Positions 48,634 to 57,392 of a DNA stretch of 64,000 nucleotides are shown here, one piece after another. The stretch is taken from contig JAGLGN010000034.1 in assembly GCA_023144005.1 (NCBI GenBank), positions 15,809-79,808 on the forward strand, read 5' to 3'. A program made the translations under genes and the position numbers. Every line of letters begins with the position of its first letter. The first letter of the stretch is position 1. The notes beneath the pieces are model-generated. The model saw only the letters and a program-made list of their open reading frames with translations. It did no database searches and was not told the DNA's origin. This DNA is from a bacterium. GTDB taxonomy: Bacteria; AUK180.

Positions 48634-50740
48634 CCTGTTTCTGGGTGAAATTTCCACCATCGGCCCCTCTTTTCGGATGCTTTTTCAATTTACTTCGCAG
48701 TAAACCCCAATTTCTCTCAAGTTCCGCCATACTACCCTTATCACCCTGCGTTGAATATCGGGAATAGAGCATCAGTGAAAGAAATTCCCTGAATGCATCC
48801 GCCAATTCCGGCAGAGATACCGTCAATTTCTCAACATATTCGGTCTCGGTTTCCCAAGGATCCCTCCTCACTGAAAACCGTCTGCTGATCAAAGATGTGA
48901 AATCAGAAAAAAGCAGAGCACAATATCCCATAGTTACCATACTTCTGCGGCGCTTGATATATCTGACGCCAATTCTCGCAATAATCCATAAGGCGATTAC
49001 ACCAGTCGCGATAAAAAGTATCAGCAGGATATTGGATATAAGAAATAGCCAAAGAGCGCGGAAAAATTGCGAGATCATCTTCCTTACTTTCAAAGGGACC
49101 AGATTTTGAGGGTCCATTGAAAAGAAACGGCCCAGAAGACGCTGGAGAAAGGTTCGCTGCCCGCTTTGTCCGCTGCTTGAAACAGGTGTCGCATCCATTG
49201 TGAGCCAGCCGAAATTTTCAAAGTACGCCTCTACCCAGGCATGGGCATGCGCGCCCCTGAAAAGGATCGCCCCTCTTCCCGGAGCATATTCTCCCCCCGC
49301 GAAACCCGTAACGGTCCTTGAAGGTATGCCCGCCTGGCGGAGCATTATGGCAAAAACGGTAGCAAATTGCTCACAATACCCTTTCTTGTATTCAAAGAGG
49401 AAATAATCCACCAGGTCATTTTCCTCGGGTAAAAAGGAAAACTCCATATCATAGGTGTAGCTTTCCTTCAGATATTTCGCCATGAGCACCGCTTTCTCCA
49501 TATCATCGGCAGTATCCCGAGTGATATCATTTACCAGCCCCGCCACTCGGTCACTGATGATGGGGATCTTCAGATATTGCCCCATTTGCCTTCTCTTCTC
49601 CTCGGATAATATGTTCATGGGACTTCTTTCAAAGCTCACGGGGATCTGGGAGACCACGGAATATTTGAATGGAAATTTTTCTATGGGCGGAACGAAGATA
49701 TTCGATGAATCATCTATCATCATAAAACGTGACGGAAAGCGTATCACTTCAGGATACGACTCGTAAAAGAGCACATTGGGTATCGTGATTAGATATGTGA
49801 TTATCTGAGTATCGCTCTGATACTTCGCATAATCGGACTTCTCAAGCTGCATCTTGAACTGCCATGACATATTCCTCAGCTTCCTTCTATTACTATTGCT
49901 CATGGTCCAATTGCGCCCGTCAAAGGTGTCATAGACAGCGCCTTTGAGGTAATGCACCCTTGCAGGGATATTGGTTTTCACCTCCATCACTTCTATGGGA
50001 CTGTCCCAGACCTTTCCCGAAGTCAGCGAAAATTCCAGTGAAAAGCCGGGTATGTTGACATCCCTACCCGAAGTATCGGGAGGAGCGAAGTAATTCTGAT
50101 TACGCGTGATGGGAAGATTGAAAAAATTTACATTCCAGAATCTCGGAAGCACCGAATATATCAAAAGGGCTATCACAAAACCGATTAAGGTAACGCCAAG
50201 TGATGTGCGGGCAACGGAGAACATCTCTTTGGAGATCTTTATCCCTTTGCCGAATCCCCTTTCCAATGGAGGGACCAGGAAGATAAAAAACGAAATGGAA
50301 AGGAAGGTAAAGGCAATGGCAAATACCAGATAGAGCAGGTCATAACTGATAGATGCATCGTAGATCATCAATATGAAAGCACCCGCGTAAAAATTGGTCA
50401 GAAGACGCTTTGAGATAAGGTAGAATGACATCAGTGACAGGCCCCAGGTGAAGGCGATCGCCAGTATATCCTTCAAGACATAATACCCTTCCCATATCGC
50501 GACGCTCTGGACGACGAACACTATCATAAAAAGGAGTCCGATGAGATTCTCTACGATCAAATTGCCCTTTTTGCCCCAATTGGAGGCCGACACGAAGATA
50601 CCGAGAGAGAAAAGCAGCGTTTGAAAGAACCAGCGGAGCAGAGCGTCTCCGAGGTAATAATTCATCAAAAGTGTGGTTATCAGGTAAAAACCAGATATAT
50701 GAAGAAGCAGGACGATCTTCTTGCGCCTAATTGTGAACAT
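48611..50740 (-). CDS. TgpA-like membrane transglutaminase (DUF3488/DUF4129 type)
   Basis: About 709 residues. Six to seven N-terminal transmembrane helices (about 10-200) precede a large extracytoplasmic domain with the transglutaminase triad: Cys in KKGYCEQFATVF, His in HAHAWVEAYF and Asp in LTMDATP. A further helix (about 565-590) and a cytoplasmic C-terminal DUF4129-like region follow. Together with DUF58 and MoxR genes upstream it forms a widespread conserved trio of unclear envelope function. ATG at 50740 is preferred (GAGGT eight bases upstream) over TTG at 50746. Its end lies within the promoter for the downstream RNA/rny. Confidence 0.88.
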   Translation of the reverse strand: MFTIRRKKIVLLLHISGFYLITTLLMNYYLGDALLRWFFQTLLFSLGIFVSASNWGKKGNLIVENLIGLLFMIVFVVQSVAIWEGYYVLKDILAIAFTWGLSLMSFYLISKRLLTNFYAGAFILMIYDASISYDLLYLVFAIAFTFLSISFFIFLVPPLERGFGKGIKISKEMFSVARTSLGVTLIGFVIALLIYSVLPRFWNVNFFNLPITRNQNYFAPPDTSGRDVNIPGFSLEFSLTSGKVWDSPIEVMEVKTNIPARVHYLKGAVYDTFDGRNWTMSNSNRRKLRNMSWQFKMQLEKSDYAKYQSDTQIITYLITIPNVLFYESYPEVIRFPSRFMMIDDSSNIFVPPIEKFPFKYSVVSQIPVSFERSPMNILSEEKRRQMGQYLKIPIISDRVAGLVNDITRDTADDMEKAVLMAKYLKESYTYDMEFSFLPEENDLVDYFLFEYKKGYCEQFATVFAIMLRQAGIPSRTVTGFAGGEYAPGRGAILFRGAHAHAWVEAYFENFGWLTMDATPVSSSGQSGQRTFLQRLLGRFFSMDPQNLVPLKVRKMISQFFRALWLFLISNILLILFIATGVIALWIIARIGVRYIKRRRSMVTMGYCALLFSDFTSLISRRFSVRRDPWETETEYVEKLTVSLPELADAFREFLSLMLYSRYSTQGDKGSMAELERNWGLLRSKLKKHPKRGADGGNFTQKQVEKDTQK

Positions 50741-51896
50741 TGTCAAAGACCTCGTTTAGCCGGCGCCGATCGCCGCCAAAGAAAATATAATCATTGGCAA
50801 TGGCGGCTTCAAGCATCTTTCTCCTATCCGTTTCCCCCTGGGAGATATGCACTACCACCACGAGAACCCGTCTTCTGGACAGGTCCGAAAGGGCGCTTGT
50901 AATATATTTTGTGTCTGAATTCGTTACCACAAAGAGTATGTCTTCCTGAGCAATGAACTGGTCGATCGTGGGAAAGCTCTTGATATCCTGACGCTCCCAC
51001 CATGTGAAGGTCATTTCTTTTAAAAGATTGAAGAATTGGCCCTTTCCGCCCGAAGGCAGAGAAATCCTGCTTCCTATGACAGTGCCGATCACGCTGTCCG
51101 AATCAATTCTGTTCTTGATTATGGATGCGGCTACCCTGACCACATCAGCGTTCCATTGGTCCTTGGCGAGATCCTTGAGCATAGGAATCACCCATATCCT
51201 TTTTCCGCGCGGCTCCTCCCTTATCTTGACCATCAGCTCATCTTTCTTTGCCGAGATCTTCCAGTCGATATCCCGTATTCGGTCACCGATCTCATACGGC
51301 TTAATACCCCAGATATTCTCCCCGCTGCCGATCTTTACCCCGAATTGCTCATTCTCCGACATGGCTTCCAGCCGTTCATCTGGAAAAACCGTAAAATCAA
51401 AATATTCGGGAAGGACAACGATACGGTCATTGAGCGTGTACTCTTTGTAAAACTTTGATATCGCTATGGGAAATGAGGATGATATGCTTATCTTATCCAG
51501 GAAGAAGACACCCGGTATATTAAATGTAAAGCCGGCTTCAACCTGCAGCTGCTTTCCCTTTTCAAGGCCGTCGACAAAAGCCGGCTCGCTTCCGGCATGC
51601 ACGGGAAAAGCATCCTCGATCTCAATGAATCTCGCGCGATTCGGAGAACTTATTAAATATGAGTATTTGACCTGTTCTTTCTCGTAAACCTCCGATTTGA
51701 TCCTGCGTTTGATATTGATATTGCGAACATTGTTATTTCCTGATATCATCGCAAGTATCATAATAATACCCATAAGGATGCCCATGAAGAAGAGCAGATT
51801 CAATCCTGTATTCACCGCGGCGGCGAATACGACGATATTCAAGACGATATAATTAAATATTTTGCGCCCGTAACGGGTTCTAGTGTACTTTCTCAT
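50727..51896 (-). CDS. DUF58 domain-containing membrane protein
   Basis: A 389-residue protein with two N-terminal transmembrane helices (about 13-55) and a C-terminal DUF58 region carrying the hallmark YEIGDRIRDIDWKISAKKDEL (in parts) and a von Willebrand A-like fold. DUF58 proteins nearly always accompany MoxR ATPases and TgpA-like transglutaminases, and this one overlaps the latter by 14-20 bases. The moxR gene, usually adjacent, is separated here by a 589-base repeat-rich gap. No ribosome binding site is evident before the ATG (AUUUAUG context), so expression may be weak or leaderless. Confidence 0.88.
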   Translation of the reverse strand: MRKYTRTRYGRKIFNYIVLNIVVFAAAVNTGLNLLFFMGILMGIIMILAMISGNNNVRNINIKRRIKSEVYEKEQVKYSYLISSPNRARFIEIEDAFPVHAGSEPAFVDGLEKGKQLQVEAGFTFNIPGVFFLDKISISSSFPIAISKFYKEYTLNDRIVVLPEYFDFTVFPDERLEAMSENEQFGVKIGSGENIWGIKPYEIGDRIRDIDWKISAKKDELMVKIREEPRGKRIWVIPMLKDLAKDQWNADVVRVAASIIKNRIDSDSVIGTVIGSRISLPSGGKGQFFNLLKEMTFTWWERQDIKSFPTIDQFIAQEDILFVVTNSDTKYITSALSDLSRRRVLVVVVHISQGETDRRKMLEAAIANDYIFFGGDRRRLNEVFDNVHN

Positions 51897-51930
51897 AAAT
51901 ACGATGACCGTCGTTTGCGCAGCAAACGAA

Positions 51931-51965
51931 GTGTGAAGTGTGAAGTCTGAAGTGTAAAGTGAAGA
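51931..51965. repeat. Heptanucleotide tandem array (5 units)
   Basis: Units GTGTGAA, GTGTGAA, GTCTGAA, GTGTAAA, GTGAAGA: five 7-base units with few changes. Confidence 0.65.
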
Positions 51966-52415
51966 GAATTAAACAATATCCACATCCGTAACCGGAAAAT
52001 CAATATTTCGTTTAACACTTTAATTCTCCTGTTCCAATCATATCACGCCGCACCCCAATCAAGATATGGGACATGTCGTACGCCGCCGGCGTTCGTCTGT
52101 CCCGATGTAAAAGTTCCAAGCAAAGAGTTGACAGGAAGCGAAGCGTGTAAACTCTTTGCCCCGTTAGAATCACACGATAACATTCTCCGCATATGGTTTT
52201 CAGTTATTTCCGTTTTCGCGGGAATGACGGAATATAGCGAACAGTGAATAGTGAATAATGGGGGAACGCACAAGAAGCAAATACCATATGGATTCCCTGC
52301 TTTCGCGGGAATGACAGAGGGGATGGATTCTTCGGTCGCTACCGCTCTTTCAGAATGACAAATATAATTCTTCTCAGTCTCACAATTAGCCATTTGTTAT
52401 TTCCCTTTCTGCACC

Positions 52416-52447
52416 TATCAACTTATCACCCTATCACCTTATCAACC
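52416..52447. repeat. Octanucleotide tandem array (4 units)
   Basis: Units TATCAACT, TATCACCC, TATCACCT, TATCAACC: four 8-base units. Confidence 0.65.
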
Positions 52448-52485
52448 ATTTCGACTCTGCGAAGCTTAACATTTGAACAATCTCT

Positions 52486-53433
52486 CTATGGAGCCTTGAC
52501 ATCCTTCAGGATCCCCTTTAAGATATTATCCACCGTGAGATTATTGATCCGCGCCTGAGGTGTCAGTTTCAAACGATGCCTCAATACAGGCACGAATGCG
52601 TATTTGACATCATCAGGGATCACATAGGCGCGCTGCTCAAAAGCAGCGATCCCCTGCGCCATCCTCTGAAGAGCGATCGAAGCCCTGGGGCTGCCGCCGA
52701 GGAAGACATCGGAATGCTCCCGGGAAGCGGTCATAAGGCGAACGATATAATTCCTTATTTCTTTTCCCACCTTCACTCTTTTTACGGTATTTCGCAGATC
52801 CTCCACGGATGAAGATTCGAATACGGATTTAAGGTCATGTATGGGATGCCTTATCTGAACCGATTCAAGTATTTCCTCTTCGCTTTCCTTCGAGGGATAT
52901 CCGATGTCTATCTTTATCATAAAACGGTCGAGTTCGGCTTCGGGAAGAGAAAATGTGCCCGACTGCTCGACCGGGTTCTCGGTCGCCAGCACAAAGAATG
53001 GAGACGGTAGTTTGAATGTGCTCACATCAAGCGATACCGTATTCTCCTCCATTGCTTCCAAAAGAGCTGACTGAACCTTCGGAGTTCCCCTGTTTATCTC
53101 ATCCGCAAGAAGAATATTTGCGAAAATAGGGCCTTTTCTGAATGAAAATTCACCCTTATCCTTCTCATAAATGAAATTACCCAGTATATCAGTGGGCAGA
53201 AGGTCGTTTGTAAATTGAATTCGTTTGAATATACCGGAAACGGATTGCGCGACACTTCTCGCGAGCATTGTCTTGCCTACTCCCGGAACATCCTCGATCA
53301 GGACATGCCCCTCCGCCATGAACGCGATCAGGACAAGCTCGATCTTTCTGTTCTTGCCCTTGATCACGGTAGCGATATTATCCCTCAGCAGCACCAGTTT
53401 ATCTCTGAACAAAGAATTCTTTTCATTTTCCAT
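52486..53433 (-). CDS. MoxR-family AAA+ ATPase
   Basis: About 315 residues. Walker A VPGVGKTMLA near residue 48, Walker B ILLADEINRGTPKVQSALLE with the MoxR-typical NRG, sensor FVLATENPVEQSGTF and arginine-finger region PEAELDRFM are present. MoxR ATPases act as chaperones for membrane or metal enzyme complexes and co-occur with DUF58 and TgpA-like proteins, as here across a repeat insertion. ATG at 53433 follows AGGA; the TTG at 53439 would overlap the thioesterase gene by four bases and is the alternative. Confidence 0.92.
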   Translation of the reverse strand: MENEKNSLFRDKLVLLRDNIATVIKGKNRKIELVLIAFMAEGHVLIEDVPGVGKTMLARSVAQSVSGIFKRIQFTNDLLPTDILGNFIYEKDKGEFSFRKGPIFANILLADEINRGTPKVQSALLEAMEENTVSLDVSTFKLPSPFFVLATENPVEQSGTFSLPEAELDRFMIKIDIGYPSKESEEEILESVQIRHPIHDLKSVFESSSVEDLRNTVKRVKVGKEIRNYIVRLMTASREHSDVFLGGSPRASIALQRMAQGIAAFEQRAYVIPDDVKYAFVPVLRHRLKLTPQARINNLTVDNILKGILKDVKAP

Positions 53434-53435
53434 GA

Positions 53436-53843
53436 TCAATCCTCAATAATAACAAATATACATTCACAGCGGGCTTTTAATTCTCCTTCGGAGTTTAATT
53501 GCGCCTTGACCGTGATCCGTCTCCCATCGGGGTCTTCCGCTTTCGCGGAGCATATAAAATCTTCACCGACACGAAATGGCCGGAGAAAAGACACCTTTAT
53601 CCTTGCGGTTACACCCTTATATCCGGCAAAATGAACCGCCTTCGCACAGGTTTCATCAAGTATGAGTGAGATTATTCCACCATGCACGATCCCCTGGTAT
53701 CCTTCAAATTCCCTATCAAGCTTACTTTCCGTGACGATCTCGCCATCCGAATTTTGAAAAAATTCGAGTTTCAATCCGATCGGATTGTCTTTTCCACAGC
53801 CGATGCAGTAGGCGTCTTTAAGGGATGAGTCGTTATTTTTCAC
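53436..53843 (-). CDS. PaaI/hotdog-fold thioesterase
   Basis: A 135-residue hotdog-fold protein. The central helix region GYQGIVHGGIISLILDE carries the conserved HGG and acidic residue of PaaI-type acyl-CoA thioesterases. An N-terminal CIGCGKDNPIGLKLEF motif, with two Cys, is common in this branch. It probably hydrolyses an acyl-CoA of unknown chain. The start is GTG with GAGGAGG four bases upstream. It precedes moxR by two bases. Confidence 0.85.
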   Translation of the reverse strand: MKNNDSSLKDAYCIGCGKDNPIGLKLEFFQNSDGEIVTESKLDREFEGYQGIVHGGIISLILDETCAKAVHFAGYKGVTARIKVSFLRPFRVGEDFICSAKAEDPDGRRITVKAQLNSEGELKARCECIFVIIED

Positions 53844-53942
53844 AAAACCTCCTCTTGGCGGTTTGGGACAGGGACTTTGAAGCGGCGCGGTCGAATATCG
53901 GGAAGAAGACGGTCATTACCTACCTTATGGATCAAGGCGGAT

Positions 53943-55151
53943 TTATTCAAACTCCCCTTTTTGAATTGAAAGAATAAAGTTTCTGTTCTCAACGGCAACC
54001 TGATTTTCCTTATCCTTCGCCAGTATCTCATCGTAGAGTTTCAATGCGGTATCATAATCCTTCTGCTTCAAATAACAGAGGGCTAAATTGGTCTTGGCTT
54101 CAGAAAACTCCGGATCAGCTTCCAATATCTGATCATAGAGTTCGATCGCCGTATCAGCGATATCCTCATACAAATACAGATTCGCCAGATAGTATTTCGC
54201 GATCAGATTGTTATCATCCATTTTCAAAACTTTCTTGAAGGTTTCGATCGCCTCTTTACTTCTGTCCATATTCTCATAGATAACACCGATAGAGGTCAGC
54301 AGGCGCACATCCTTTGGCCGTAGATGGGAAGCTTCAAGAAAACAGGTAAGGGCATCGTGCAATTGCCCGAGTTTCATATAAACATTCCCGAGATTTGAGT
54401 GGATCTCATGATCATCCGGGGATTTTTCCACGAGGAACTTGAATATTTTGATGGCGGTCCGATGCTTCTCCTCTTTATAATAGCTCAGAGCGGCATTGTT
54501 CAGAACGCCCAGATCATCGGGGAAGAGTTCATTCGCCTTCTTGAAGATCTCAATGGCCTCTTCATATTTTTTCTGGAACATATATATGGAGCCCAGAGTC
54601 TTATAAAGGTCTAAATTCTCCTCATCACCCTTCAGCATCTTCTCATAAAGGCCGATCGCCTCTTCGTAATTATCGGTAAGCAGGTATATCTCGCCGCCCA
54701 GTATCATCGCGCCGCCGTTCTCAGGATCCAGTTTCAGCGCATTCTTCACCGCGGCAAGCGCTTTGGGATAATTTCCCAGGGTTTTAAAGATATTCGCGAT
54801 ATGTATATAGATATCCAGATTGGAATAGCCGTTCTTCAGGCATTTTGCGAAATAACCGATGGAACCCTTCAGATTCCCCTTCCTGTACTGGAGTTTGCCC
54901 ATCTCTTCCAGTATCTCATTATCCTTCTCATCTAAAGCGAGTATCTGACTAAGAATGGATTCCGCCTTATCGACATCGCCCTTCTTCATGAAGATATCAG
55001 AAAGCAGTTTAAGGGATTTCTTATTTCCCTTGTCCAGTTTCAAAACTTCATGCAATTCGCTTGAAGAGTCTTCAAGAAGATCCTGCTTGAAATATACCCA
55101 GGCAAGGTTCAGATGTGATTCTATTTTTTTCGCGATTTCCTGATCAACCAA
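53943..55151 (-). CDS. Tetratricopeptide repeat protein
   Basis: About 402 residues made almost entirely of TPR units of 34 residues, at least ten (for example AWVYFKQDLLEDSSSELHEV, NIFKTLGNYPKALAAVKNAL, NLGNVYMKLGQLHDALTCFL). No signal peptide is visible, so it is probably a cytoplasmic scaffold. It overlaps the end of gspE, which suggests a link to pilus or secretion assembly. TTG at 55151 has AGAGGG at proper spacing; GTG at 55157 is an alternative with the ribosome binding site too close. Confidence 0.85.
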   Translation of the reverse strand: MVDQEIAKKIESHLNLAWVYFKQDLLEDSSSELHEVLKLDKGNKKSLKLLSDIFMKKGDVDKAESILSQILALDEKDNEILEEMGKLQYRKGNLKGSIGYFAKCLKNGYSNLDIYIHIANIFKTLGNYPKALAAVKNALKLDPENGGAMILGGEIYLLTDNYEEAIGLYEKMLKGDEENLDLYKTLGSIYMFQKKYEEAIEIFKKANELFPDDLGVLNNAALSYYKEEKHRTAIKIFKFLVEKSPDDHEIHSNLGNVYMKLGQLHDALTCFLEASHLRPKDVRLLTSIGVIYENMDRSKEAIETFKKVLKMDDNNLIAKYYLANLYLYEDIADTAIELYDQILEADPEFSEAKTNLALCYLKQKDYDTALKLYDEILAKDKENQVAVENRNFILSIQKGEFE

Positions 55152-56886
55152 TGTCACCCTCTCCGCTTCCCGTAACTCTCAGTACTTCTTCAAGCGTTGT
55201 CTCTCCCCTCAGGAATTTAATGCGCGCGCTTTTGTGCAATGTCGCCATTCCATTAGTCATGGCTTTCTTTTTCAAGTCAAGGGCGGTAGCGTTATTCGTG
55301 ATCATCTCTCTGATCTCTTCGGTGATCGGCATGATCTCGTAAATGGCGATCCTTCCCTTATACCCCTTATCCGAACAAAATGCGCAGCCCTTCCCTTTCA
55401 TCATTGTCGCCCCTTCAAGCTCCTCGGGGCTGAAATTCAGTTTTTCCAATTCAGCCTCTGGGATGACCGTGGGCTCTATACATTTAGGGCAGATCTGTCT
55501 TACAAGACGCTGCGCCATGACCAAAACGGTAGATGATGCCACTAGGAACGGTTCTATACCGATATCCACCAGCCTTGTAATTGAGGAAGGCGCATCATTT
55601 GTATGAAGCGTGGAAAGGACAAGATGGCCTGTAAGAGCAGCTTTGATCGCTGTTTCGGCAACTGGAAAATCCCTGATCTCTCCGACCATGATAATATCAG
55701 GGTCTTGCCGGAGGAATGATTTCAGAGCGGCCTCAAATGTCATTCCGATATCATGATGTATCTGTACCTGATTAATTCCTTTCAGATTGTACTCGACCGG
55801 ATCTTCGGCGGTCATGATATTGACCGAGGTCTTATTCAGATTGGACAATGCGGAATATAGAGTGGTTGTTTTTCCCGAACCGGTCGGACCTGTTATCAGA
55901 ATCATGCCCCATGGAGAAGCGATCGCCTTGTCAAAATACTTGAGCTGCTCAGGTTCAAAACCCAGCTTTGTAAGATCGAGCATCAAATTACTCTTATCGA
56001 GGATTCTCATAACGATCTTTTCGCCGTGTATACATGGCAGAGTGGATACACGGAAATCGACCTCTCTACCGCCTATACGCATCTTGATCCTGCCATCCTG
56101 GGGAACCCTTTTTTCATCGATCCTAAGGTGCGCCATTGATTTTACGACCGCGGCGACATTATTCTTAAATTTCGCGGTGAGGGGCTTGCCCTCAGGAATA
56201 AGCATACCATCAAGCCGGTATCTTACTCTCAATATCTTCTCGAAGACCTCGATATGAATATCGGAAACACCTCTATTCACCGCCTTCGTGATTATTCCTC
56301 TGACGAATTTCTGCATAGGGGAATTTTCGACGGAGGCCTGCATTTCCATCTCACTCTCTTCCTCTTCCTCTTCGATAAGAACATCTCCCTCAAGGATAGA
56401 GGTCTCAAAGTCAGCTATCTCATCGCTTACCTTAGAGGTATCCTGATAGAATTTCTCAAGCGCTCCCGCTATCTGCGTTTCAGCGGCAAGCATCACCTCT
56501 ATCTCCAGCCCGGTCCTGAATTGAAGATCGCCCACTATCTTGGTCTTCTCTCCGGGATCACAGATGACCACTGAAAGGGATTGTCCGAGAACATCAATGG
56601 GAATGACCTTGAGTTTTTTTGCTATTTTGGCGTCGATTGTATCCAGGATATTGGACGGGATGTCCTCGTAAAGAGAAAGATCGACCAGCTCCATGCTGAA
56701 TTTATTCGCGAGGAACTGATAAAGTTTGTCCTCTTCGATATATTCCGCTTCAACAAGGATCTTACCTAATTTTCTATGCTCCTTGCCCTCTGAATCCTCT
56801 TTCTTCTGAGTTTCAAGCGCCATCTTCAGATGTTCATTGGTGATCGCGCCGGCTTGAATTAACATTTCCCCAAGAAATAGAGCCAT
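55144..56886 (-). CDS. Type II secretion/type IV pilus assembly ATPase (GspE/PilB family)
   Basis: A 580-residue traffic ATPase. The N-terminal MshEN/T2SSE-N domain (about 1-150, c-di-GMP or partner binding in relatives) is followed by the catalytic core: Walker A GPTGSGKTTTLYSAL near 335, Asp box MTAEDPVEYNLKG, Walker B QDPDIIMVGEIRD and His box TGHLVLSTLHTNDA. A tetracysteine zinc motif follows (ICPKCIEP ... CAFCSDKGYKGR). It powers pilus extension or protein secretion. Which cannot be decided, since no pilin or GspD/GspF genes are in the window. It has no clear ribosome binding site and begins seven bases after the preceding gene. Confidence 0.92.
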   Translation of the reverse strand: MALFLGEMLIQAGAITNEHLKMALETQKKEDSEGKEHRKLGKILVEAEYIEEDKLYQFLANKFSMELVDLSLYEDIPSNILDTIDAKIAKKLKVIPIDVLGQSLSVVICDPGEKTKIVGDLQFRTGLEIEVMLAAETQIAGALEKFYQDTSKVSDEIADFETSILEGDVLIEEEEEESEMEMQASVENSPMQKFVRGIITKAVNRGVSDIHIEVFEKILRVRYRLDGMLIPEGKPLTAKFKNNVAAVVKSMAHLRIDEKRVPQDGRIKMRIGGREVDFRVSTLPCIHGEKIVMRILDKSNLMLDLTKLGFEPEQLKYFDKAIASPWGMILITGPTGSGKTTTLYSALSNLNKTSVNIMTAEDPVEYNLKGINQVQIHHDIGMTFEAALKSFLRQDPDIIMVGEIRDFPVAETAIKAALTGHLVLSTLHTNDAPSSITRLVDIGIEPFLVASSTVLVMAQRLVRQICPKCIEPTVIPEAELEKLNFSPEELEGATMMKGKGCAFCSDKGYKGRIAIYEIMPITEEIREMITNNATALDLKKKAMTNGMATLHKSARIKFLRGETTLEEVLRVTGSGEGDIG

Positions 56887-56892
56887 ACTTAC

Positions 56893-57279
56893 TTATTTTT
56901 CCAATTTATACGCCGCCAGCAACGGCAGAAAGAAGCGGGTCTTTTCCCCTTCACTATTCGTTTTCTCAAAATATACCAGATACAGGCCCGCTTCGAGTTT
57001 CGAATGCTTCGGGTCTTTGCCGTTCCACTCGACCGTGAGATCGGAAGGCCGGGGAGCGTTCCAGATATTGAAAAGATATTTCCCCTCTATCGAATAAACA
57101 TCGATACGCAGGTCATATGACGAGGTATCAGAACTTATATCGAAGACTATGTCGGCATCGTATAAAACATTATAGACCAGGCCGGTATAAGTGCCGTCCA
57201 CCATATCAATAGAAAAATCCGCAGAAAAGACGGACATACTTAACAATAAAATTGTCAAAGCTAAGAACAGACGCTTCAT
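56893..57279 (-). CDS. Secreted FlgD-Ig-like domain protein
   Basis: About 128 residues: signal peptide (MKRLFLALTILLLSMSVFSA) and one FlgD-type Ig domain (IDVYSIEGKYLF, then VEWNGKDPKHSKLEAGLYLVYFE), which ends many exported proteins in deep Gram-negative lineages. Stand-alone copies are of unknown function. The ATG at 57279 is preferred since GGAGG lies five bases before it; the ATG at 57291 contains that ribosome binding site within its codons. A promoter at 57298-57325 starts transcription almost at 57291. It heads the gspE/TPR unit. Confidence 0.75.
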   Translation of the reverse strand: MKRLFLALTILLLSMSVFSADFSIDMVDGTYTGLVYNVLYDADIVFDISSDTSSYDLRIDVYSIEGKYLFNIWNAPRPSDLTVEWNGKDPKHSKLEAGLYLVYFEKTNSEGEKTRFFLPLLAAYKLEK

Positions 57280-57297
57280 GGAAACCTCCATTATGGT

Positions 57298-57325
57298 ATT
57301 ATACGGTTTTTTAGCAATATTTCAA
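57298..57325 (-). promoter_or_regulatory. Promoter of the FlgD-Ig/gspE unit
   Basis: Minus strand: TTGAAA (57325-57320), 16-base spacer, TATAAT (57303-57298). Predicted start near 57291, giving a leader of about 12 bases with GGAGG, or none if the ATG at 57291 is used. Confidence 0.7.
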
Positions 57326-57358
57326 TTAAAATCCTAATTTTATAGGGAAAAACGGATT

Positions 57359-57386
57359 TTGACAAGCAGAGCATTTTTGATATAAT
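57359..57386 (+). promoter_or_regulatory. Promoter of lpxK operon (leaderless)
   Basis: TTGACA (57359-57364), 16-base spacer, TATAAT (57381-57386), then six bases and the lpxK ATG at 57393. Transcription is expected to start at the start codon; no ribosome binding site is present. It is divergent from the promoter at 57298-57325. Confidence 0.75.
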
Positions 57387-57392
57387 CCAACG

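Larger units (their letters stand above)
51897..52485. repeat. Repeat-rich gene-free gap between moxR and the DUF58 gene
   Basis: No gene is supported in these 589 bases. Contents: a TCGTTTGC/GCAAACGA hairpin (51911-51929); heptamer array (51931-51965); a GCAAAGAGTT/AACTCTTTGC inverted repeat (52120-52129 and 52150-52159); two TTCGCGGGAATGAC-type repeats (52215-52228 and 52302-52315), the second inside an ATTCCC-N9-GGGAAT inverted repeat (52292-52312); a GGATTCTTC...CAGAATGACA repeat (52325-52360); and an octamer array (52416-52447). The reading frame across it (IPAKAGNPYG, CHSERAVATEES) is the familiar false peptide of such intergenic repeats. Confidence 0.7.

Noticed and set aside
51911-51929. 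Terminator after the moxR gene
   Set aside because: The TCGTTTGC/GCAAACGA hairpin lies upstream of the DUF58 gene and has no U-tract on either strand.
52043-52393. Reading frame of 116 codons on the minus strand
   Set aside because: It is a translation of common intergenic repeats (CHSERAVATEES, IPAKAGNPYG), not a gene.
53844-53942. Small gene or promoter in the 99-base gap before the thioesterase
   Set aside because: No convincing -35/-10 pair or coding frame; only the GAGGAGG of the thioesterase is clear.
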